Origin: Meghimatium bilineatum
Lineage: Eukaryota > Mollusca > Gastropoda > Stylommatophora > Philomycidae
Direction: 5' to 3'
Assembly (NCBI GenBank): GCA_034231615.1
Contig: CM067307.1
Location: 1,456,001-1,520,000, forward strand
DNA length: 64,000 bases
The translations under genes and the position numbers were made by a program. This document shows, one piece after another, positions 55,932 to 64,000 of the stretch; position 1 is the first letter of the stretch, and the number at the start of each line of letters is the position of its first letter. A model generated the notes under the pieces. The model was not told the origin of the DNA, made no database searches, and saw only the letters and a program-made list of their open reading frames with translations.

Positions 55932-56032
55932 GCGGAAACCAACAATGTGTTGCTATTAATTGGTCAGACCAAAAGGGATGGTTTGATAATGACTGCAATT
56001 TCCAAGGTCCATTCATCTGTGAGAAAAAGTAA
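55932..56032 (+). CDS. C-type lectin domain exon (C-terminal part, likely terminal)
   Basis: After the acceptor ttctctacaag the exon reads GGNQQCVAINWSDQKGWFDN, then DCNFQGPFICEKK and a TAA stop at 56030-56032. The three cysteines QC, DC and IC complete the domain disulfides. WFD stands where calcium-binding lectins have WND: the Asp is kept but the Asn that helps hold calcium is Phe. Sugar binding may be weakened despite the EPN motif. GTAAGT overlaps the stop (from 56029), so splicing onward to an unseen exon is an alternative; the domain is complete without it. Ending at FICEKK is typical of secreted single-domain lectins. Confidence 0.85.
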
Positions 56033-56380
56033 GTGAATGGTGTCTTGTATTGAATGTAATTCTATTCACACAAAAATTCGTTTTCGTGGGTAAATTTCAA
56101 TGTTTCTCGGGGAATCAAAAGACCTTATTTGTGAAAAAATAGGAGGGATGGGGAATGTTGAACATGTTTTAAATATCCAGTACTAAATATCCAGTACTAA
56201 ATACTATATTCAGATTTCCCAAGGAAATGGTGCTTAAACACCCAACCCCCCCCCCGTCCTATATTTTTTTATCCAAGGCCATGATCCGAGTTAATTAAGA
56301 TTTGCTTCAGTAAACAATTTTAAAAAAAACATCAGCTGAAACGTTTTGATTATATAAAAAAGACACAATATGTTAGAAAG
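56033..56380. other. Lectin 3' flank, no recognised feature
   Basis: Contains a 15-bp duplication (atccagtactaaat) and a C run. No clear AATAAA was seen close to the stop. From 56400 the frame RPRGRLTHDI may be another small LINE tail scrap, too short to assign. Confidence 0.4.
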
Positions 56381-56869
56381 ATTAATCACGATGTTAAAGG
56401 TTCTATGGAGGAGAAAAAGAGACCGCCCAAGAGGTAGATTGACACATGATATACCATGAACAGTTGTAATATAACACTAACAAAAATACGACAGCTTACA
56501 CAGAACTGAGACACTTACAGAGTGACAGTGAGAGAAACGATCCGTAAAGGATGTATCACATTGATAAAGTTCTGATTAGTATAGAACATGTAATTTTTGT
56601 GTGATTTGAAGTTTTAGAGTGTGGATATTGTTGCGCTGTAGTTTACAACTGTAGGCTATAGCATTAAACACCAGACTGGTATTCATGTTGGTGACTATTT
56701 CACTGACTCTGGCCACCATCGGAGTGCCCAAGATATTCGTGCGATGATCTTTAAGTCGTGCTTCTCAGATGACTGTACACGACATGCACTTGAGAACCGC
56801 TATATACGAGTATATCAATCTGACACGATTGAGCCTTTTGGGATCAATGTCCGTCAGTCCTATCGATGA

Positions 56870-58445
56870 TATCATGTTGTTGATCGTTGCTATCCATAGC
56901 TGGTCAAATATTAGCTGGTGTAATGCTGAACCGACTCACACAGACAATCACAGATGATCTTCTGCCTGAAATTCAATGCAGATTTCGTGATACTCGCGGG
57001 ACAGTGGACATAATCTTTGATGACTGTCAACTACAAGACAAATTGAAGAACATCAAAGGGAACTTTTTTACAACATTTGTAGACCTCACAAAATATGTTT
57101 GTCAATGTGAACAGAGTTGATCTGTGAATAGTACTCGCAAAATGTGTTTGTCACTGTGAACAGAGATGGCCTGTGAAAAGTACGCACAAAATGTGCTTTC
57201 CCACCCCCTACAAAAGTTAGCCCCATTGTGTGACAGTTCCATGACGACATGGTGGCCGTTGTTATCAGTGATGGAGTGTCATCACCAGTTTTTACTGTAA
57301 CAAATGAGATAAAACAAGGATGCTTTCTAGCTCCCACACTGTTCAGCCTGATGACTTCTGCTAAACTGACAGAAACAGCTAGAACTAGTGACGTAACAGG
57401 AATAAAATAAGATACAGAACACAAAGTAAACTTTTCAACCTTCGACGTTTGCAAACCAAAACTCAGGTGTTAGATGCACTGGTCAGGGAGCTCCTGTATT
57501 AAGATGACTGCGCATTGTATGCTGATGCAGCAGACAGTTTGCATGTCACACTAGACTAAGTTACTGAAGTTGCGACAACTTTGGTTTCACCATCAATACA
57601 AATAAAACGAAGGTCATATTTCAACCCACATCCAACAGACCACAACTTAAATCTCCATATAAGGATCAAAGAAAAAAATCTTCAAGCAGTCAATAATTTT
57701 ACCTACCTGGACAGCACTCTCTCACAAGATGTAACCATCGATACTTAGGTAAACAACATAATAGCGAAAGCTAGTGCCACATTTGGAAGACTGCGAAAAA
57801 ATGTATGGGAAACAAGGGGAATAACAACTACCAAGAAACGTATAGTTTACTAAGCAACAGTAATATCATCACTCCTTTATGCATGTGAAACATGGACAGT
57901 ATATGTCAGACGCGCTAGAAAGCTCAATCACATCCACCTAAGCTGCCTTCGTAAGATACTCAACATCCATTGGTGGGATAAATACCAGACAGTGAAGTAC
58001 TGATGAAATCTAAGTCTGTAAGCTTACAATGTTGATGAAATTAAAGTCTGTAAGCTTACAATGTTGATGAAATCTAATTCTGTAAGCATACAATGTTGAT
58101 TAAATCTAAGTCTGTAAGCATACAAACAATGTTGATGAAATCTAAGTCTATAAGCTTACAAACAATGTTGATGAAATCTAAGTCTATAAGCATACAAATA
58201 ATGTTGATGAAAGTGCAGACACACTTGGCAGGACACATGGTCTGCATGAATGATCATAATCTACCAAAGTAGTTTTGTTATATGGAGAACTTCAGACTGG
58301 CTTCCGCAAGGCAGGAGGACAGAAAAAGCGTTTTACAGATACTCTAAAGACATCACTGACTGACTTCAAAATAGTCTCAAATTCATTTGATAATCTTGCA
58401 CAAAACAGATTCAACTGGCGCTGTTATTTTCCTCACTATATTGTA
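56870..58445 (+). pseudogene. Near-complete LINE RT and C-terminus, family 3
   Basis: In order: LLSIAGQILAGVMLNRLTQT, ITDDLLPEIQCRFRDTRGTV (RT motifs 1-2), TTFVDLTKY (start of motif A), QFHDDMVAVVISDGVSSPVF, TVTNEIKQGCFLAPTLFSLM (motif B), NFSTFDVCKPKL and a motif C in which YADD reads Y-stop-DD. NFTYLDSTLSQDVTIDT, ATFGRLRKNVWETRGITTTK, LLYACETWTVYVRRARKLNH and HLSCLRKILNIHWWDK follow. After an array of 32-bp repeats come LAGHMVCMNDHNLPK and GGQKKRFTDTLKTSLTDF. This is the best view of family 3 in the window. A roughly 57-bp duplication sits in motif A (57085-57190). Confidence 0.85.
57985..58210. repeat. 32-bp tandem repeat, 7 copies, inside the LINE
   Basis: Unit 'gatgaaatctaagtctgtaa' plus 'gcatacaatgtt', with 'acaa' insertions in later copies. 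It expanded within the LINE between the SCLRK...HWWDK and AGHMV segments. Confidence 0.9.
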
Positions 58446-58485
58446 TGGATGGGTTCATTGTAAGTTTTCACAGAATAAAACTAAA

Positions 58486-58700
58486 CTTTGCAAACATATT
58501 CCTACACACAAACATATTCCTACACACGCATATATTCCTACACACGCATATATTCCTACACACGCACATATTCCTACACACGCCATATATTCCTACGCAC
58601 AAACATATTCCTACACACGCATATATTCCTACACACAAACATATTCCTACACACGCCACATATTCCTACACACAGACATATATTCCTACACACAGATAAG
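58486..58700. repeat. 18-bp tandem repeat, about 11 copies
   Basis: Unit 'tattcctacacacgcata', with caaaca and ccata variants. Opens short frames on both strands. Confidence 0.9.
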
Positions 58701-58879
58701 TTACTGATATGTTTGCCTACAACATGAGTTCCGACACAACCAAAAGAAACATAACACACAGAGAAGAAAAAGTTCTAGAACGATGTTCGAGAATCGGTCT
58801 CTGCTAGCAGAACAGAAATGTATTGTCCGTACAGGTCGTGTTTGAATATATTTTATTATATTTTCTATTATTTTTGTTT

Positions 58880-59480
58880 GAGTTCGTCCATCACATGATG
58901 ATGATGATTACATACATTTTATGACATTCAGTTAGAGTTATGCCGTTTATTATGAGTTTGTAGATGACTAGTAAGCCATATTGTGGCCGCAAATGTCCGT
59001 GGACATTTCGGGCATTGGATGACCACTTTGAATGATTTTTAATCTACCCGAGACTTTCTAGCTACTCTCCACTGTTGTTGAGCTGATGCATTTCTCCTCT
59101 TTTCACAAGGTGATGTGGGTTTTTTTGTTTACTGTAGAGCGACATGTAACTCTGTTTAGTTCTTCCCATGTATCTTGGACTATTTCAAACGGTTTCAGTG
59201 GTGTCTTTATGAAGGCTTTGAAACACTTCTTTTGGCCACATTGAGAACGTATGTCGTTCTACAATTCACCATAGAGAGAAGTATGTTTGACAGGAAATGA
59301 TCTGATATACGTAGCACATGGACTGCACACAGAATCTGAGATTGCATCAGAATAGTGTCAATGCTAGGGATAACAGCTCAATCAATGACATTGGCATCTT
59401 GAATCTTGTGTTGCCATCGGTGATTCCCACATTATGTGTCACGGATACCATGATGCTGTTAGTGCTCACTGTTCTATATT
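58880..59480 (-). pseudogene. LINE C-terminus and 3' UTR, family 3 second minus copy
   Basis: The minus strand reads WQHKIQDANVID, a stop, AVIPSIDTILMQSQI, then LRISDHFLSNILL and further scraps equal to CGQKKCFKAFIKTPLKPFEI and TWEELNRV. It is the same region as 44450-45125 but older. The 3' UTR part (58880-59150) aligns with 44450-44700, for example 'gttcgtccatcacatgatga' against 'gttcgttcatcacaagtgat'. Confidence 0.65.
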
Positions 59481-59584
59481 GTTTATATTTCGTAGACAAG
59501 AGTTTCAGGGTCAAAGAGTGCATTCCGCAAAGAAAATAAATGAATATTTGGGAGGGGGTTTCTGACTTGATGACTAAGTGTCAT

Positions 59585-59672
59585 ACAGAAAGGTACTATA
59601 TACCTACTGTACTTTGTACCTACTGTACTTTGTAACTACTGTACTCTGTACCTACTGTAATATGTACCTCTC
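59585..59672. repeat. 16-17-bp tandem repeat, 5 copies
   Basis: Unit 'tacctactgtactttg', with ordinary substitutions. Confidence 0.85.
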
Positions 59673-59744
59673 AACGAAGAAGCGGGAGTATCAACCATAA
59701 CACTTAACTCAATAGCTCAAGCAATAATTTCCAAGAATCTCGAA

Positions 59745-59890
59745 AAAAATTTGTTTCGTACCCACGAACTCGCGATGAAATTCGAACACACGAACTTAAT
59801 TACAATGCAAACCGCTAAACCACCGCACCAGGGAGATCTTGAGTACAAAGCGAACCGCTAAATCACTGCGCCAAGTGACCCCTATCCCAT
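59745..59890 (-). mobile_element. tRNA-like SINE head with duplicated A-box half
   Basis: On the minus strand 'tggcgcagtgatttagcggt' and then 'tggtgcggtggtttagcggt' occur about 45 bp apart; both look like tRNA 5' ends with an A box. The second is followed some 30 bp later by gtgttcgaattt, a B box. One intact tRNA-like unit with a partial upstream duplicate fits a SINE or tRNA pseudogene. No intact anticodon arm can be asserted. Confidence 0.55.
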
Positions 59891-60174
59891 ATAGGTGAAT
59901 GGACAGAGCAAGAAGATAAAAAACGCACTACTTGGTTCAATTCCAGTTTAAGAACCAGAATCACGACAATTGGGAAGTGTTTAGCTCGAAGTTCATCAGA
60001 CATCTAAGAGCACAGATCTATACTTTCAGTGTTTCAGTCAGCTGTTGGTTATTTAGGATCTTTCCAGAAAGGAAATATTTCTCTTTTCATGGTCACTTTC
60101 AGTTCTAACGTTCTCTAAACGTGTACATTATATATTGCATCACTTCATGAGCCACATCATCATCAACCACTCTA

Positions 60175-63025
60175 AACATTAATCCGCCTACTCTTTATCA
60201 TCCTACTCTTAATCATGCTACTCTTAATCATCCTACTCTTAATCCTCCTACTCTTCATCATCCTACTCTTTATCATCCTACTCTTAATCATCCTACTCTT
60301 AATAATCCCACTCTTAATAATCCTACTCTTAATAATCCTACACTTAATAATCATACTCTTTATCATCCTACTCTTAATAATCCTACACTTAATAATCCTA
60401 CTCTTAATCATCCTACTCTTAATAATCCTACTCTTAATAATCCTACTCTTCATAATAATACTCTTAATCATCCTACTCTTAATCATCCTACTCTTAATAA
60501 TCCTACTCTTAATAATCCTACACTTAATCATCCTACTCATAATAATCCTACTCTTTATCATCCTACTCTTTATCATCCTACTCTTAATAATCCTACTCTT
60601 TATCATCCTACTCTGTAATAATCCTACTCTTAATAATCGTACTCTTAATCATCCTACTCATAATAATCCTACTCTTTATCATCCTACTCTTAATAATCCT
60701 ACTCTTTATCATCCTACTCTTTATCACCCTACTCTTTATCATCCTACTCTTTATCATCCCACTCTTTATCATACTACTCTTTATAATCCTACTCTTAGTC
60801 ATCCTACTCATAATAGTCCTACTCTTTATCATCCTCCTCTTAATCATCCTACTCTTAATAATCCTACTCTTTATCACCCTACTCTTTATCATCCTACTCT
60901 TTATCATCCTACTCTTTATCATCCTACTCTTAAACATCCTACTCTTTATCATCCTACTCTTTATCATCCTACTCTTAATAATCCTACTCTTTATCATCCT
61001 ACTCTTTGTCATCCTATTCTTTATCATCCTACTCTTTATCATCCTATTCTTTATCGTCCTACTCTTTATCATCCTACACTTTATCAGACAACGGTTTATC
61101 CTACTACTCTTTATCATCCTACTCTTTATCATCCTACTCTTTATCATCCTACTCTTTATCATCCTACTCTTAATAAACCTACTCTTTATCATCTTACTCT
61201 TAATCATCCTACTCTTTAACATCCTACTCTTTATCATCCTACTCTTTATTATCCTACTCTTTATCATCCTACTCTTTATCATCCTACACATAATAATCCT
61301 ACACTTAATCATCCTATACTTTATCATCCTACTCTTTATCATCCTACTCTTTATCATCCTACTCTTTATCAGACAACAGTTTATCAACCTACTCTTTATC
61401 AGACAACAGTTTATCATACTACTCTTTATCAGACAACTGTTTATCATACTACTCTATCAGACAACAGTTTATCATACTACTATTTATCAGACAACAGTTT
61501 ATTATACTACTCTTTACCAGACAATAGTTTATTATACTACTCTTTATCAGACAACAGTTTATCCTCATAATCTATATCATCCTACTCTTTATCATCCTAC
61601 TCTTAATAATCCTACTCTTTATCAGACAGCAATTTATCCTCCTACTCTTTATCAGATAACAGTTTATCATCCTACTCTTTTTCATACAACAGTTTCTCAT
61701 CCTACTCTTTATCATCCTACTCTTAGTAATCCTTCTCTTAATAATCCTACTCTTTCTCATCCTACTCTTAATAATCCTACTCTTAATAATCCTACTCTTA
61801 ATAATCCTACTCTTTATCATCCTACTCTTTATCATCCTACTCTTTATCATCCTACACTTTATCATCCTACTCTTTATCATCCTACTCATTATCATCCTAC
61901 ACTTTATCATCCTACTCTTTATCATCCTACTCTTTATCATCCTACTCTTTATCATCCTACTATTTCTCATTCTACTCTTTCTCATCCTACTCTTAATAAT
62001 CCTACTCTTTATCATCCTACTCTTTATCATCCTACTCTTTATCATCCTACTCTTAATAATTTTACTCTTTATCATCCTACGCGTTATAATCCTACTCTTT
62101 ATCATCCTACTCTTTGTCATCCTACTCTTTATCATCCTACTCTTAATAATTCTACTCTTTATCATCCTACTCTTTATCATCCTACTCTTTATCATCCTAC
62201 TCTTTATCATCCTACTCTTAATAATTCTACTCTTTATCATCCTACTCTTTATCATCCTACTCTGTATCATCCTACTCTTTGTACTCCTACTCTTTATCAT
62301 CCTACTCTTTATCATTCTACTCTTTATCATCCTGCTCTTAATAATTCTACTCTTTATCATCCTACTCTTTATCATCCTATTCTTTATCATCCTACTCTTT
62401 ATCATCCTACTCTTTATCGTCCTACTCTTTATCATCCTACTCATTATCATCCTACTCATTATCATCCTACTCTTTCTCATCCTACTCTTTCTCTTCCCAC
62501 TCTTAATAATCCTACTCTTTATCATCCTACTCTTTATCATCCTACTCTTTATCATCCTACTCTTAATAATTCTACTCTTTATCATCCTACTTTTTATCAT
62601 TCTACTCTTTATCATCCTATTCTTTTTCATCATACTCTTAATCATCCTACACTTTATCATCCTACACTTTATCATCCTACTCTTTATCATCCTACTCTTT
62701 ATCATCCTACTCTTTATCTTCCTACTCTTTATCAGACAACAGTTTATCCTCCTAATCTTTATCATCCTACTCTTTATCATCCTACTCTTTATCATCCTAC
62801 TCTTTATCATCCTACTCTTTATTTAACTACTATGTATTCTCCTACTCTTTATCAGACAACAGTTTATCAACCTACTCTTTATCAGACAACAGTTTATCAA
62901 CCTACTCTTTATCAGACAACAGTTTATCAACCTACTCTTTATCAGACAACAGTTTATCAACCTACTCTTTATCAGACAACAGTTTATCAACCTACTCTTT
63001 ATAAAACTACTATGTATCTTCCTAC
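60175..63025. repeat. 15-bp satellite (2.85 kb) with an interspersed 30-bp form
   Basis: About 190 units built on 'tcatcctactcttta', with variants aataatcctactctt and atcatcctacactt. In 61370-61560, 61620-61700 and 62725-62995 a longer 'atcagacaacagtttatc' plus 'aacctactcttt' unit appears. Since 15 is a multiple of 3, frames remain open on both strands (MIKSR or HPTLY repeats up to 412 residues). These are not proteins: no unique coding flank is present. Confidence 0.95.
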
Positions 63026-63029
63026 TCTT

Positions 63030-63515
63030 CATCTTCAACATTCCATCAATGTCAAAGAATTATGTCACCCTGTGTACGCTCTACCTCAGAAGCCCGATTT
63101 ACATGAACTAAATTCAAGTAGTTTGTTGCATTTCCGGTGATTACTTTTGACGTCTTCAACATCGACAGCAGAGGTTGCCCCTGCCTAGTATATACATTAT
63201 TATTAATAAGTGTACTATTTAACTTGGACATGTCCCTTTCATGTTTAACTTAAGTACAAAGTTGTGTTATCAAATTATCTTCATGTCAATGTTTATTATC
63301 TCTCCACAGACTACAATAGTATTTGATTGACATGTCATCTGGACTTATCTGAAAGTCTTTCTAGGTCATAAACACTGACGTCATGTTTATATTTAGCACG
63401 AATACATCACGTGAAGTGTGGTAGACAAATAAACGTAAATAGACAAACAATTGTTTCGTTATTTCAGTATTTAAATTATTATGTTTCATGTTTAGTATTT
63501 AAAAAACAACATTTG
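63030..63515. other. Unassigned sequence
   Basis: AT-rich single-copy sequence after the satellite. No gene recognised. Confidence 0.4.
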
Positions 63516-63521
63516 TCAAAG

Positions 63522-63716
63522 CTAAACAACATTCCGACATGTGGACGAGAGTCTTGGACAATAAGTCGACAAGTGGGGTAAGTCAGATCTAAACAATATT
63601 CCAACATGTGGACGAGAGTCTTGGACAATAAGTCAACAAGTGGGGTAAGTCAGATCTAAACAACATTCCAACATGTGGACGAGATTCTTGGACAATAAGT
63701 CAACAAGTGAGGGAAA
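63522..63716. repeat. 67-bp tandem repeat, 3 copies
   Basis: Unit 'ctaaacaacattccgacatg' then 'tggacgagagtcttggacaa' then 'taagtcgacaagtggggtaa' plus gtcagat. The last copy breaks off at gagggaaagg. Confidence 0.9.
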
Positions 63717-63779
63717 GGTTTGAGGCGATAGAGAAGTGATTATGTTGTGAGGGCCACGGAGATTAGAAGTGATGAGGTA

Positions 63780-63960
63780 TTGCTGAAATAAACAAGAAAG
63801 GTGCTGAAATAGTAAATTACGAAGCAAGAAAATTCATGAAATAGTTAAATAAGAAAACAACAAAAGTGCTGAAATAATCAACTACGAAACAAGAAAATTT
63901 ATGAAATAGTCAATTTTGAAACAAGGAAATTACTGAAGTAGTCAACTAGAAGACAAGAAT
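63780..63960. repeat. Degenerate roughly 60-bp repeat, 3 copies
   Basis: Motifs 'gtgctgaaata', 'acgaa(g/a)caagaaaatt' and 'atgaaatagt(t/c)aa' recur in order three times. Confidence 0.7.
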
Positions 63961-64000
63961 TATTTACTAACATCAGAAAACGACACTCCTTACATTTTTG

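Noticed and set aside
60172..62810. Basic MIKSR-repeat and HPTLY-repeat proteins on both strands
   Set aside because: The 15-bp unit length keeps frames open. Overlapping frames on both strands and the lack of non-repeat flanks argue against genes.

Overview
The window looks like nuclear DNA from a repeat-rich invertebrate, most likely a lophotrochozoan and probably a mollusc. This rests on the exon/intron structure, an animal NR5-type nuclear receptor domain, a secreted-type C-type lectin, several non-LTR retrotransposon families with RNase H and cysteine-rich tails, piggyBac and mariner relics, and tRNA-derived SINEs. The species cannot be fixed from sequence alone. There are no bacterial genes, operons, rRNA genes or CRISPR arrays. 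Most long open frames are translations of tandem repeats, not genes.

Two host genes can be supported, both on the + strand. (1) About 1.8-9.3 kb holds the last three exons of a nuclear receptor of the NR5 (FTZ-F1/SF-1/LRH-1/Hr39) group: 1787-2005, 2246-2498 and 9012-9283. Splice phases agree at both junctions. The DNA-binding domain must lie upstream of the window. Its 6.5-kb last intron holds a deleted copy of a high-copy invertebrate protein family (4717-5598, minus) and a piggyBac transposase relic (about 6630-8080). A foldback element with 243-bp arms and 12-bp target duplications has split the piggyBac relic. (2) About 38.3-56.0 kb holds a C-type lectin gene: a tentative signal-peptide exon at 38272-38344, then well-supported exons at 43527-43621, 48061-48154, 51837-51956 and 55932-56032. 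Joined, they give about 160 residues with all six cysteines of a long-form lectin domain and an EPN sugar-binding motif.

The rest is mobile-element debris and tandem repeats. At least ten non-LTR retrotransposon fragments of three or four families lie on both strands (1.1, 12.2-16.0, 21.4, 38.4-40.0, 41.0, 42.6, 44.5, 46.0, 47.5, 52.3-55.6, 56.8-59.5 kb). A mariner relic lies at 43.1 kb and SINE-like sequences at 6.4, 10.0, 14.3, 34.3 and 59.8 kb. Large arrays are a 19-bp satellite (16.1-17.4 kb), a 27-bp higher-order array (17.5-19.5 kb), a 9.2-kb array of 13/14-mers (23.8-33.0 kb), a 32-bp array (36.1-37.2 kb), a 41-bp array (48.7-50.7 kb) and a 15-bp array (60.2-63.0 kb).

The most unusual theme is that several repeats next to the real exons carry splice-signal sequences. 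Two NR5 acceptors are themselves tandemly multiplied, with 4 and 3 copies. A 64-bp array just after an NR5 donor and a 29-bp array just after a lectin donor repeat a GTAAGT motif. Arrays upstream of lectin exons repeat pyrimidine-AG motifs. Whether these are used, act as decoys or are by-products of local slippage needs transcript data.
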